A stretch of DNA of 59,783 nucleotides, from positions 1-59,783 of the forward strand of contig JAQSXU010000010.1 in the NCBI GenBank assembly GCA_029256485.1, read 5' to 3'. Shown in pieces: positions 15,491 through 23,597 of this stretch. Positions within the stretch are counted from its first letter, which is position 1. The number at the start of each line of letters is the position of its first letter. Under the pieces are notes generated by a model that ran no database searches, was not told where the DNA came from, and saw only the letters and a list, made by a program, of their open reading frames with translations. A program made the position numbers and the translations under genes. Source of the DNA: Clostridiaceae bacterium (GTDB lineage: Bacteria; Bacillota_A; Clostridia; Clostridiales; Clostridiaceae).

Positions 15491-16075
15491 ATGAATTTTA
15501 ATGACAGATACCAATATTTTAATACATTGCCACAGCTTGAAACATATAGATTTTATTTAAAGCAGCTAAGTGATGCATATTTACCTGATTTAATTGAAGT
15601 AATGTCAGATGAAGAAACCATGAAATATTCAGGAATGATAATAGTAAATGCTGAGGAGCAGGCAAAAAATATTTTTAAAAAAATAGAAACCACTTACAAA
15701 AGCAAACATGGAATTAGATGGGCTGTAATTGACAAAAAAACTGAATCCTATGTAGGAGATATAGGATTTTACAATATTGATTTTTATGCAAATCACACAG
15801 AATTAGGTTATACAATTTCTAAAAAATACTGGAGGCAAGGTGTAGCAACAGAATGCATTAATGAATTAGAAAAGTTTGCTTTCACAAAATTAAAACTGAA
15901 TAAGATAACATTAATGATAGACGATAAAAATTATAAATCTAAAAATTTAGCAGAGAAACTTAACTATAAATATGATGGAATGTTGAGGGAAGAATTTTAT
16001 AGAAAAGATACAAATGAGTATATTAATATGGATATATATTCAAAATTAAAAAATGAAACACTTTATTATTTATAA
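15491..16075 (+). CDS. GNAT family N-acetyltransferase (RimJ/RimL-like)
   Basis: This 194-residue acetyl-CoA-dependent transferase of the ribosomal-protein-alanine-acetyltransferase type has LETYRFYLKQLSDAYLPDL at the start. Next come YVGDIGFYNID and the acetyl-CoA site region ELGYTISKKYWRQGVATECINE, then LAEKLNYKYDGMLRE. The ATG at 15491 is used because AGAGGTGG precedes it by 7 bases; the GTG at 15482 lies in the binding site. The target could be a protein N-terminus, an antibiotic or a metabolite. Confidence 0.85.
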   Translation: MNFNDRYQYFNTLPQLETYRFYLKQLSDAYLPDLIEVMSDEETMKYSGMIIVNAEEQAKNIFKKIETTYKSKHGIRWAVIDKKTESYVGDIGFYNIDFYANHTELGYTISKKYWRQGVATECINELEKFAFTKLKLNKITLMIDDKNYKSKNLAEKLNYKYDGMLREEFYRKDTNEYINMDIYSKLKNETLYYL

Positions 16076-16085
16076 AGGTGGAAAT

Positions 16086-16505
16086 ATGAGAAAAAAGTAT
16101 GTTTTTAGTGGAATATTATTTATGACAGTTATTGTGGTTATATATTTTGAAAATATAATTTATGCCTTTATTTGCCATAGTGAAAACATCAATAGACAAA
16201 CAATTAATGTAATGCTGCAGGGAAGATTAAATCCAATAAAAGAAATCACTTTAACAATTAATAATTTACAGTATAATATACCTTTGCCTGAGGACAGCGG
16301 TGAAATAAATAAAGATGAATTTTTAGTGCCAAAAAGCTCATGGGAGAAATACAAAAATAGTATTACTAAAACTGAATGGACTTATTTTGATCAAATAGGT
16401 AGCTTAGTTAGTGTAAAAAATAAATTGGATAATGAATTTAGTATAAGTATTAAGTCTTATACAGGGGCTTATGTGATATTAAAATATTTACCCGTGAAAA
16501 AATAG
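16086..16505 (+). CDS. Hypothetical membrane-anchored protein (139 residues)
   Basis: I do not recognise this family. Residues about 5-25 form one TM or uncleaved signal anchor (YVFSGILFMTVIVVIYFENII). The remainder is predicted outside the cell, with beta-rich stretches (INNLQYNIPLPED and EFSISIKSYTGAYVILKYLP). AAAGGTGG lies 6 bases before the ATG at 16086. It is followed after 50 bases by another single-TM protein, so the two may act together. Confidence 0.65.
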   Translation: MRKKYVFSGILFMTVIVVIYFENIIYAFICHSENINRQTINVMLQGRLNPIKEITLTINNLQYNIPLPEDSGEINKDEFLVPKSSWEKYKNSITKTEWTYFDQIGSLVSVKNKLDNEFSISIKSYTGAYVILKYLPVKK

Positions 16506-16555
16506 CTTGTAATATGAATAAATCTCTGATAAATAATGTGGATGAGGTAGAGATT

Positions 16556-16906
16556 GTGAATAAAAGAAAAAGCATTACTATATTATTTCATTTATTATTA
16601 ATATTAGCTTTTATAATTCTATTAAATAACAGGGCAAAACTATCTTATGAAAATAATTTGCTTAAGAATAAACAAGGGGAAATGATTCAGAGAAATTTAT
16701 CTTATATTTCTGATGTGGTTTATGATTCAAAGCGAGACCTGGCAGATAACAATTTAGCCAATCTGATAAGATATAATCAGCAGTTCAATGAATTTACAAT
16801 GCTTCAACTGCCTCAAAAGGGATTTTCGGGTTACTTAATTAATATAAGAAATGACTTTCAAGAATTAATCAAATTAAATGAAAAATGCATTAATGATATT
16901 ATCTAA
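16556..16906 (+). CDS. Hypothetical single-TM protein
   Basis: I do not recognise this family. A TM segment (ITILFHLLLILAFIILL) near the N-terminus is followed by a long helical, hydrophilic extracellular region. The GTG at 16556 is preferred because GAGGT lies 7 bases upstream; an in-frame ATG at 16514 has no binding site but would add 14 residues. It pairs with the preceding membrane-anchored protein. Confidence 0.55.
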   Translation: MNKRKSITILFHLLLILAFIILLNNRAKLSYENNLLKNKQGEMIQRNLSYISDVVYDSKRDLADNNLANLIRYNQQFNEFTMLQLPQKGFSGYLINIRNDFQELIKLNEKCINDII

Positions 16907-16945
16907 ATAAAACAATGTGTAAATGTAAGGAAAGGATTGTTTGAA

Positions 16946-17335
16946 GTGGAAGTAGACATTCTTACTAAATTAAATGCTATTTCTGTTGTGAAGGAAAATA
17001 AAACTAATGTTGATTATTATATTTTTGATGAATTTGAAATTCACTTAAATAAAATACCGCCTCACTCTAAGCAGGAGTGGCATAAGCATGAAATAATAGA
17101 AGAAGTATTGGTTGTGACTAGTGGACAAGTGAATATTAGATGGAAACAAAATGGTATGATTATGAATGAAATACTAACTAAAGGTTCAATAGCAAGAATT
17201 AAAAAATCTATACATACAATTGAAAATACCACTGACAATTGGACTGAATTTACTGTTTTTAGAATGGTTCCAACAGGTAATATGAATAGAGAAATAATAA
17301 AAAATGACAAGATAGTAATAGATACTGATTCATAG
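16946..17335 (+). CDS. Cupin domain-containing protein
   Basis: This 129-residue single-domain cupin has motif 1 as HLNKIPPHSKQEWHKHE-IIEEVLVVTSG, with two metal-site histidines and a glutamate. Motif 2 is near KGSIARIKKSIHTIEN, with the fourth-ligand histidine. Small cupins bind a divalent metal and may be isomerases, dioxygenases or sensors. GTG at 16946 is chosen because AAGGAAAGG ends 10 bases upstream, whereas the TTG at 16937 is too close to it. No partner gene fixes its substrate. Confidence 0.75.
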   Translation: MEVDILTKLNAISVVKENKTNVDYYIFDEFEIHLNKIPPHSKQEWHKHEIIEEVLVVTSGQVNIRWKQNGMIMNEILTKGSIARIKKSIHTIENTTDNWTEFTVFRMVPTGNMNREIIKNDKIVIDTDS

Positions 17336-17377
17336 AAAAAGTAATTTTAAGTAACTTACTAATGAGGAGTGAATTAA

Positions 17378-17662
17378 ATGAATAGATTAACTAAAGCATT
17401 AGATGGTGATTTTTATATTGTTGATGATACTAAAGTACAGCATGATACAGATGGATATTTTGGAGAGGCTATCAGCAAATTGGGGAAATTTGAAAATATC
17501 TATGATGTTCTTATATCAAGGCAGGAGGAAATATCTAAAGAGTTAGAAAAACTTCGTTCAGAAGGGAAAACACATACAGTTAAATTTAAACAGCTGCTGG
17601 TTGATAAAATTAATAATAAAAATATTATTATGCTTTTTGAAACATATGGGTGTGATAAATAA
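17378..17662 (+). CDS. Hypothetical protein (94 residues)
   Basis: I do not recognise this family. The protein is soluble. It begins MNRLTKALDGDFYIVDD, has an amphipathic helix (YDVLISRQEEISKELEKLRSEGK) and ends in a hydrophobic strand. GAGGAGTGA precedes the ATG with good spacing. The overall look (mixed charge, short, helical centre) is like small phage- or element-derived proteins, but nothing around it supports a prophage. A strong terminator follows. Confidence 0.6.
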   Translation: MNRLTKALDGDFYIVDDTKVQHDTDGYFGEAISKLGKFENIYDVLISRQEEISKELEKLRSEGKTHTVKFKQLLVDKINNKNIIMLFETYGCDK

Positions 17663-17673
17663 AATAATATGAG

Positions 17674-17720
17674 AAGTCTGATTAATTCCTATGCAGGAAA
17701 AATCAGACTTCTTTATTTTT
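17674..17720. terminator. Terminator between convergent genes
   Basis: AAGTCTGATT (17674-17683) pairs with AATCAGACTT (17701-17710), with an inner CCT/AGG pairing, and a T-rich run follows. It sits between the 94-residue gene and the end of the NlpC/P60 gene. Confidence 0.8.
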
Positions 17721-17759
17721 TTAAAATAGAAAATATGGTTTATTCCTTTGGACAAAACT

Positions 17760-18860
17760 TTAATTTACTCTACGTCCATTAGTAAAATCACTGAATAGTG
17801 GTTGAATTTTAACTACATCACCTGTATGCGGTGCATTAATCATATTTCCGTTACCAACATATATCCCCACATGGTGAGCAGGATTCCCAAAGAACACTAA
17901 ATCTCCTGGCTGCAAATCGGCTCTGGAAACATATTTCCCAACATTTTGCTGATCCTCTGAAACTCTTGGCAGGATTATTCCAAAATGTGCAAATACATAT
18001 TGAACAAAGCCTGAGCAGTCAAAGCCAGCAGGGGTTGTCCCACCCCAAACATAAGGAACACCAAGATAATTTGAAGCATATGCCAAAATTAAATTAGAAG
18101 AAACTGAAGCTCCACCTCTCGAAGAAACTAAATTAGGCTCTGATTTTCCGGAATTAGTTGTAGAACTATTTAAGCTAGGAGCTGAATTCCTTATTTGCTT
18201 TATTGCAGCTAGACTTGCGGCTACAGCAGCTTGATCTGCAGCTAATTGCGCACTGTATTTTGTTTCTTGTTCCTTTAGCTGTGCAACTAATGCAGTTTCA
18301 TTTGCTTTTTGTTTATTTAAATCAGCTAATTCCTTTTCATTGTCAGCTTTTAAAGAAAGTAACTTTGCATTTTTTGAATCCAGCGCAGATTTCTTTAAAT
18401 CAATTGCTGATTTTTTTGCTTTGTAATCACTAATAATATTTTCATCAAAGTTTATTATTTTTTTGATGTTTTCAAACCTGGATAAAAAATCATTCATATC
18501 TTTTGAACCCAATATAATGTCTATGTAGCTTGATGAACCGCTTATGTACATAGCTCTCAATCTTTCACCATAAAGGTTTTCCTCAGTTTTAATATCATCC
18601 TGGGCTTTTGATAAATCTTTTTGAGCTTGATTAATATCCGCCTGTGTCTTGGTTATGTTCTTTTTATTATCATCGATTTTAAACATAATTTTCTCAATTT
18701 GGTTGTCCATCATCTCAATTTTATTTTCAAGATCGTTTTGCTGAGCTTGAACTTGCTGAATCTTTGCCTTATCTGACGCAGGATCTGCGTGAACTCTTGT
18801 AAAACTAACGCTGCAAGTTATAGCAAATATCATTATGGTTGAAACTAATTTCTTATTCAA
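17760..18860 (-). CDS. NlpC/P60 peptidoglycan endopeptidase with N-terminal coiled coil (PcsB/CwlO-like)
   Basis: This secreted cell-wall hydrolase is about 366 residues from a TTG start at 18860. It has a signal peptide (KKLVSTIMIFAITCSVSF...VHA), a long coiled coil (about 30-235) and a short Ser/Asn linker. The C-terminal NlpC/P60 domain carries the Cys-His dyad region in AGFDCSGFVQY and HHVGIYVGNG. The coiled-coil plus NlpC layout is that of PcsB/CwlO enzymes activated by FtsEX. GGGGGATGAAG lies before the TTG. An ATG five codons earlier (18875) is in frame but has no binding site. The gene is alone and on the minus strand. Confidence 0.85.
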   Translation of the reverse strand: MNKKLVSTIMIFAITCSVSFTRVHADPASDKAKIQQVQAQQNDLENKIEMMDNQIEKIMFKIDDNKKNITKTQADINQAQKDLSKAQDDIKTEENLYGERLRAMYISGSSSYIDIILGSKDMNDFLSRFENIKKIINFDENIISDYKAKKSAIDLKKSALDSKNAKLLSLKADNEKELADLNKQKANETALVAQLKEQETKYSAQLAADQAAVAASLAAIKQIRNSAPSLNSSTTNSGKSEPNLVSSRGGASVSSNLILAYASNYLGVPYVWGGTTPAGFDCSGFVQYVFAHFGIILPRVSEDQQNVGKYVSRADLQPGDLVFFGNPAHHVGIYVGNGNMINAPHTGDVVKIQPLFSDFTNGRRVN

Positions 18861-18936
18861 ATCTTCATCCCCCATGTATATGATTGTATTAATCGTCATA
18901 ATTATCCATAAAAATTCCAATTACCTCAGTACCAGC

Positions 18937-18966
18937 ATTATAACACAAAAAAACTGAAAATGTAAA
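18937..18966 (-). promoter_or_regulatory. Promoter of the NlpC/P60 gene
   Basis: Read on the minus strand, TTTACA (-35, 18961-18966) is followed after 18 bases by TATAAT (-10, 18937-18942). The start codon is about 75 bases further on, leaving a short 5' UTR. Confidence 0.6.
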
Positions 18967-19007
18967 ATTATTAGCTGAAAAAGTACTACGTAAAAGAAAT
19001 ACCAATG

Positions 19008-19052
19008 ACTCCCCTAAATGCAGAACTAAATACGTACTTATCTTTGGGGAAG
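19008..19052. other. Inverted repeat of unknown role upstream of the NlpC/P60 promoter
   Basis: ACTCCCC-TAAA pairs with TTTGGGGA-AGT across about 24 bases of loop, with single-base bulges. It lies about 40 bases upstream of the NlpC/P60 -35, so it would be outside that mRNA. It could be a protein-binding site or a decayed terminator. Confidence 0.35.
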
Positions 19053-19195
19053 TAACAGAATGAGGATAAATCTATATCATTTTGTGAGATCCTTAAGTGA
19101 GTAAAACAGGATAATTATTTTAAATAATATTTTTATTCAGAGCAGTATCAGCGATTATTATAAATTCAAGTTATAAGTAAGAAAGAGGTTAATAA

Positions 19196-19606
19196 ATGTA
19201 CAAAAGAAAGAAAATTTATGCTAAGTTATACGGAAAATATATGAACAATAACTCAAATTTTGAGAAAGACATGTTTAATTATTTTAAATCAATGTATGAT
19301 CAAAAGTTACAGGATCCTGATTTTAATATATACGTAGAAAAGTGTAAACTAACACTGCAGGCTAATGGTGGGAGTGAATATAGTTCTTTAGGAATGTATG
19401 TTTCAAGCTATATATCCTTGGGCACTTTCATATTAGGTACTATCTTGGGAAAGTATATATTATTAAGTATTAGTCTGGCAATATTTATACTATTAGCAGG
19501 TATTTTTGCAGCATCAATTATGGTGAAAATCTCATCAAAGGTTAACGTGTGGAATGTTGCATTAATAGCGTTAGATGCAGCATGCAATGAGAAACCTGTT
19601 AAATAA
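19196..19606 (+). CDS. Hypothetical membrane protein (136 residues)
   Basis: I do not recognise this family. A basic N-terminus (MYKRKKIYAKLYGKY) and an aromatic helical region precede two adjacent TM segments (about 73-115), and a short C-terminal tail contains an AALIALDAACNE-like helix. AGAAAGAGG lies about 8 bases before the ATG. It is monocistronic and followed by a 340-base gap. Confidence 0.6.
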   Translation: MYKRKKIYAKLYGKYMNNNSNFEKDMFNYFKSMYDQKLQDPDFNIYVEKCKLTLQANGGSEYSSLGMYVSSYISLGTFILGTILGKYILLSISLAIFILLAGIFAASIMVKISSKVNVWNVALIALDAACNEKPVK

Positions 19607-19949
19607 AAAAGAACAATGTTATTTGAAAATTAAGTAGTGCCATGTTTTATAATGGAATTTTTGTAAATTTATTTCGATTTCTATCTAAATTTTTAGCATC
19701 GTCATATATAGAAGACGCCGTTGAAGGAAAATGTTATTTTTCAAAAATTTTTGCGTCCTAAACTCAAGAGTGAGCTTAGGGCGTTTAATTTTATGGCGAT
19801 TTCATTTGGAAATACGAAACTTCTATATTTTGAAGGATATCAAGCTCATTTATAGAATAATGGTAATATAGTATGTTATGAGACATATCTACAATTCTGT
19901 CTGAAATGAGAACTATAATTATTTATCATGTGAAATAGGGAGGAGAAAA
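19607..19949. other. Intergenic region with an orphan hairpin
   Basis: These 343 bases have no convincing ORF. The only strong structure is a hairpin at 19753-19784: GCGTCCTAA with TTAGGGCGT, plus inner CTCA with TGAG, followed by TTAATTTT. It has the form of an intrinsic terminator but lies nearly 150 bases past the nearest stop codon, so it may end the 19196 transcript late or be left from a lost gene. Confidence 0.5.
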
Positions 19950-20816
19950 ATGAATATACTTGTATTAGGCGGCACAAGATTTTTTGGGGTACATTTGGTC
20001 GATAATTTATTAAAAAATGGCCATCAAGTGACAATTGCTACCAGAGGAAATAGACAAGACAAATTTGATACACAGGTTCAGCGAATCATTGTAGACCATA
20101 CTAATTTTCAAAACATGAAGGAAGTTTTTAAAAATAAAAACTATGATGTTGTATATGATGATTTGGCATATTGTTCCGATGATATAAAATATGCCCTAAA
20201 ATCAATTGCCTGCAAACGGTATATAATAGTATCATCTACCGCAGTTTATAACCTGCATATGGATACAAAAGAAGAAAGTTATAACCCATATCATAAAGAA
20301 TTAGTTTGGTGTGACAGAGAAGATTTTTCATATGATGAAATTAAAAGATTAGCTGAATGTGCATTAGTTAAACAATTCCCATCACAAAATTCTGCTGCAG
20401 TTCGATTCCCATTTGTTATAGGAATAGATGATTATACAAATAGATTATTCTTTTATGTAGAACATATAATGAAAGAAATTCCAATGTTCATAGATAACAT
20501 TGACAACCAAATGGGTTTTATCAGTTCAGAGGATGCTGGAAAGTTTTTAGCATTTTTAGCAGGGAATAATTACTGTGGTGCAATTAATGGAAGCAGCAAT
20601 GGGACCATTTCATTAATTGAAATTATTAATTATGTAGAAAATAAAACTAACAAGAAAACAATTATTGATTTAAATGGTGATAAAGCTCCGTATAATGGTG
20701 AAAAAGCTTATAGTATAAATACTGATAGGGCAAAAGAATTAGGATTTCAGTTTTCTGATTTGAAGGGTTGGATTTATAATCTGATTGATTATTATATTGA
20801 ACTAAACAATAAGTAG
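19950..20816 (+). CDS. NAD-dependent epimerase/dehydratase family protein
   Basis: This 288-residue extended/atypical short-chain dehydrogenase has an N-terminal Rossmann motif MNILVLGGTRFFG and the strand YIIVSSTAVYN. The catalytic YxxxK seems to be YDEIKR, as in RNA-binding or atypical extended SDRs. Substrate residues follow in VRFPFVIGIDDYTNRLFFYVE. GGGAGGAG lies 8 bases before the ATG. The closest recognisable group is the reductase-like NAD(P)-binding proteins encoded singly in Firmicutes. The reaction is unknown. Confidence 0.8.
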   Translation: MNILVLGGTRFFGVHLVDNLLKNGHQVTIATRGNRQDKFDTQVQRIIVDHTNFQNMKEVFKNKNYDVVYDDLAYCSDDIKYALKSIACKRYIIVSSTAVYNLHMDTKEESYNPYHKELVWCDREDFSYDEIKRLAECALVKQFPSQNSAAVRFPFVIGIDDYTNRLFFYVEHIMKEIPMFIDNIDNQMGFISSEDAGKFLAFLAGNNYCGAINGSSNGTISLIEIINYVENKTNKKTIIDLNGDKAPYNGEKAYSINTDRAKELGFQFSDLKGWIYNLIDYYIELNNK

Positions 20817-20891
20817 TTTATAAGTATAATCTGCATTTACATTTATGTCACACTTAATAATTTATTAAGGATTATAAGGGAACTGAAGAAA

Positions 20892-20987
20892 ATGAACACA
20901 TATAGTGATACCATTACATTTTGGAATAATATATTTTATAAGAAAAATCCAAAGAAAAATAAAAAATACATATATAAAAGAAAGTAA
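20892..20987 (+). pseudogene. Remnant of a class I SAM-dependent methyltransferase (N-terminus)
   Basis: A 31-codon ORF reads MNTYSDTITFWNNIFYKK and then a lysine-rich end. The first 18 residues resemble the N-terminal helix of small clostridial class I methyltransferases, which often begin M-N-Y-x-D-x-I-x-F-W-x-x-x-F. No SAM-binding motif follows, so it would be a truncated remnant fused to AT-rich sequence. It stops 10 bases before the 2H phosphoesterase start. Confidence 0.4.
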
Positions 20988-20997
20988 GTGATATGTC

Positions 20998-21495
20998 ATG
21001 GAAGATAAATTTTTATGTGTCATGGCACAATATGATAAAGAAACAGAAAGAAAACTTAATTTGATCCAAAGGGCTCTTTGTGAGACTGGTTTTGCAGGAA
21101 GTCAGACTCCAAATTTACCTAATCATATTACACTAGGAACATTTGAACTTGATAAGGAAAACGAATTAAAGGAACAAATAAAAAAGGTGTGCAGCAATAC
21201 ACCGAAGATACAGACTTTATTTAATAATATAGGTTTGTTTGGAATGGAAGTACTTTTCATTGCTCCATCTGTTACACATGAACTATTAAATCTGCAGCAT
21301 AAGTTTAGTAAAACATATGCTTACGGTTCAAGCTGGACAGCACATACTACTATGCTCATTGATAAGCCTGATGAGATACAAAAGGCACTGCCAATTGTGG
21401 CTAAGAATTTTTCTCCTTTTTCTGGTTATATTGAAAGTATCAGTTTGTATGAATTTTGGCCAACAAGGTTTATTTTAGAAGAAAAGTTAACATAG
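20998..21495 (+). CDS. 2'-5' RNA ligase family protein (2H phosphoesterase)
   Basis: This 165-residue protein has the two HxT/S signature motifs of the 2H phosphoesterase clan, PNHITLGTF (about residue 42) and TAHTTMLID (about 118). The clan includes RNA 2',3'-cyclic phosphodiesterases (ThpR) and related enzymes. AAGTGAT lies just before the ATG at 20998. The standalone position gives no hint of the substrate. Cyclic phosphates on nucleotides or RNA ends are the class expectation. Confidence 0.8.
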   Translation: MEDKFLCVMAQYDKETERKLNLIQRALCETGFAGSQTPNLPNHITLGTFELDKENELKEQIKKVCSNTPKIQTLFNNIGLFGMEVLFIAPSVTHELLNLQHKFSKTYAYGSSWTAHTTMLIDKPDEIQKALPIVAKNFSPFSGYIESISLYEFWPTRFILEEKLT

Positions 21496-21526
21496 TATTA
21501 TCTCATATTGTGAAATTAGGTAGGGA

Positions 21527-21727
21527 ATTATATTATTAAAAGGATATAATGAATATGAAAATTACTTTAATGCCAAAAACACCATTGCAGCTCTGGGGTT
21601 AGGTGGCTTTTTCGCAAGTATAACAGCAATTGTAAGTAATAAAGATATTTCAATATTGACTTATATACCTATTCTAGTTGGGTCGATAATTATATTTTGG
21701 ATTGCAGGTGAAATGATATTAAACTAA
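21527..21727 (+). CDS. Small two-TM membrane protein with a non-standard or lost start codon
   Basis: An open frame between the TAG at 21521 and the TAA at 21725-21727 encodes a coherent two-TM protein (NTIAALGLGGFFASITAIV and LTYIPILVGSIIIFWIAGEMIL). It has no ATG, GTG or TTG near its start. The likely ribosome binding site TAGGTAGGGA (21516-21526) is followed directly by ATT/ATA codons at 21527 and 21530. The gene may use a rare ATT/ATA start or have lost its ATG. It ends 15 bases before the phzF-like start. Confidence 0.4.
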   Translation: MILLKGYNEYENYFNAKNTIAALGLGGFFASITAIVSNKDISILTYIPILVGSIIIFWIAGEMILN

Positions 21728-21742
21728 TAGGAGGATAAAATA

Positions 21743-22576
21743 TTGAAGGCAGTACAAGTATATCAGGTTGATGCATTTACGAATGAACCTTTTAAGGGAA
21801 ATCCAGCAGGGGTTTGTATTTTAAAAGAGGCAATTGAGGATAAATATATGCAGTTAATTGCTAAAGAAATGAATTTATCTGAAACTGCCTTTATTCAGCC
21901 TATTGCAGGCAGTGATTTTAATAATACAAATATATTTTCATTAAGATGGTTTACTCCAAATCAGGAGGTTGACTTATGTGGTCATGCAACCATTGCTGCA
22001 TCAGAAATACTATTTAATAAAATTGGAATTATAAATGGGAAAATTATATATGAAACTAAAAGCGGCAGGCTTACTGCTGATAACACTGACAAAGGCATTG
22101 CTCTTAATTTTCCAATAGATGAGCCTTTTAATGTTAATTTGAATAATAATATTTTAGAAGCAATGGGAATAAAAAATTATAAAAATGCTATAATTGGGAA
22201 AAACACAAAGAAACTGGTTATTCATTTAAATACAGAAGACGAAATATTAAAGCTGGCTCCTGATTTTGAAAAAATGAAATCTTTAAAATTTGAAATGAAT
22301 GTTAAAGGAATTGGTGTTACTTGTATAGGAAAAGGAAAATATGACTTTATATCTAGGTATTTTAATCCATGGGCTGGAATTAATGAAGATCCTGTTACAG
22401 GTTCAGTTCATACGCTGCTGGCATCATATTGGGGAAAGCTGCTGAATAAAGATGAAATGAAGGCGTATCAGGCTTCTGATAGAGGCGGTGAGATTACATT
22501 AAGAAAATTAGCTGATAATAGATTAGAACTTACTGGGCAAGCGGTAGTTGTATTAAAGGGTGAATTATATATATAG
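21743..22576 (+). CDS. PhzF family isomerase
   Basis: This 277-residue protein has the diaminopimelate-epimerase fold. Typical features are YQVDAFTNEPFKGNPAGVC at the N-terminus, NLSETAFI with the catalytic glutamate, WFTPNQEVDLCGHATIA and NEDPVTGSVHTLLASYW. PhzF itself isomerises DHHA in phenazine synthesis, but stand-alone homologues in Firmicutes are of unknown substrate. The start is TTG at 21743, 9 bases after GGAGG. There are no phenazine genes nearby. A fold relative (DapF-like) lies at 26894. Confidence 0.87.
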   Translation: MKAVQVYQVDAFTNEPFKGNPAGVCILKEAIEDKYMQLIAKEMNLSETAFIQPIAGSDFNNTNIFSLRWFTPNQEVDLCGHATIAASEILFNKIGIINGKIIYETKSGRLTADNTDKGIALNFPIDEPFNVNLNNNILEAMGIKNYKNAIIGKNTKKLVIHLNTEDEILKLAPDFEKMKSLKFEMNVKGIGVTCIGKGKYDFISRYFNPWAGINEDPVTGSVHTLLASYWGKLLNKDEMKAYQASDRGGEITLRKLADNRLELTGQAVVVLKGELYI

Positions 22577-22616
22577 ATAATAATTGCTAAGTGAATAATT
22601 TCTTGGGGGGGTGAAG

Positions 22617-22664
22617 ATGAATATTGCCTGGGCAATGGTAGTCATATTTTTTACAGGGGGATAA
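22617..22664 (+). pseudogene. 15-codon remnant ORF with a strong ribosome binding site
   Basis: GGGGGGGTGAAG precedes an ATG at 22617 that encodes MNIAWAMVVIFFTGG and stops at 22662. It looks like the start of a small hydrophobic protein cut short. It ends just before another truncated gene and belongs to the same decayed stretch. Confidence 0.3.
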
Positions 22665-22666
22665 AT

Positions 22667-22890
22667 ATGAATGACTTTGAATTTATAGATGGAAGTGTGG
22701 AATTACTTGATTTTGTACAACCTTTATGAAAAAATTAAATAAGCATCATGAAATAAAATCAAGTTATTTTAAACATAGTTTTGAAAATCTCAATTTTGAA
22801 ATTAGAAAATATAAATTTATTAGTGATAATAATTTAAAGGTTAAAATAGATTTAATTAAAGATGAAGAGAAGGATTTAAATATTGGATAG
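22667..22890 (+). pseudogene. Frameshifted and truncated GNAT-like acetyltransferase
   Basis: The ATG at 22667 (CAGGGGG upstream) opens MNDFEFIDGSVELLDFVQPL and hits TGA at 22727. Frame +1 continues as KKLNKHHEIKSSYFKH, then FISDNNLKVKIDLIKDEE, to a TAG at 22888. Together these read like the N-terminal half of a clostridial GNAT (start, HH helix, first strands). The acetyl-CoA-binding half is missing. At least one frameshift and a 3' deletion are needed. Confidence 0.55.
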
Positions 22891-22892
22891 GC

Positions 22893-23030
22893 ATGTCTAA
22901 AATTACAGATGCAGGCTGGAAAGCAGCAGAAAATTCTTGTTTTTTTGAGCGCTATAATTGTCAACGTTTTACAACACCTGATGAGAAGGGTAAAGTGATT
23001 TTAGATTATTGTATTTATTTAAATAAATAA
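22893..23030 (+). other. 45-codon ORF, possible C-terminal fragment of a lost gene
   Basis: An ATG at 22893 opens MSKITDAGWKAAENSCFFER and ends in GKVILDYCIYLNK. It has no ribosome binding site of its own and begins two bases after the broken GNAT. It may be the tail of another eroded gene or part of the same recombination. I cannot name the family. Confidence 0.35.
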
Positions 23031-23063
23031 GTTTTTATGAAAGGAGGACACAAAAGAATTAAC

Positions 23064-23597
23064 ATGAAAATACAGGTTATAGGTGCCTCTGGTACAGGAA
23101 AAAGCACATTGTGCAAATATATAAGTGAAAAAACTGGTGCCTTTTGGATTGATACAGATAAATATTTATGGAAAGATAAATCCTATATTGAAAATTATCC
23201 TGTTGAGGAACGACTTAAAATGTATAATTATGATATTGCACATTATTCTGACTATATTGTTTCAGGCTCTGTACATTCATGGAATCCTGAAGGGTTCAAT
23301 GATAAGGAGCTGCTGGTACTTTTAATACTTGATGAAGATACAAGAATGAATAGAATTTATTACAGAGAATTTGAAAGATTTGGGGACAGGATGCTTCCAG
23401 GCGGTGATCATTATGAACTGACATGCGAATTTATTGATTGGTGCAAAACATATCTCACAGAAGATGAAAATGCTGTGAATTCCCTTGCCAGCCATATACT
23501 TCGCCTAAAAGAAGCATGCTGTAAAACACTGGTTTTAGACGGCAATGAATCTGTAGATATTCTTTTTCAGCGTATTTTAGATGAGGTAATGACATGA
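23064..23597 (+). CDS. P-loop NTPase, small-molecule kinase-like (FlaR/adenylate kinase-like)
   Basis: This 177-residue protein has the Walker A motif IGASGTGKSTLCKYI directly at the N-terminus, WIDTDKYLWKD after it, and a lid-like arginine region (RMNRIYYREFERFGDRMLPGG). It resembles the topology-modulation/FlaR-like AAA and adenylate-kinase-like group that phosphorylates unknown small substrates. The ATG at 23064 gives a canonical N-terminus; AAAGGAGG is 16 bases upstream, rather far, and an earlier ATG (23037) precedes that site. The next, broken gene overlaps its stop. Confidence 0.75.
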   Translation: MKIQVIGASGTGKSTLCKYISEKTGAFWIDTDKYLWKDKSYIENYPVEERLKMYNYDIAHYSDYIVSGSVHSWNPEGFNDKELLVLLILDEDTRMNRIYYREFERFGDRMLPGGDHYELTCEFIDWCKTYLTEDENAVNSLASHILRLKEACCKTLVLDGNESVDILFQRILDEVMT

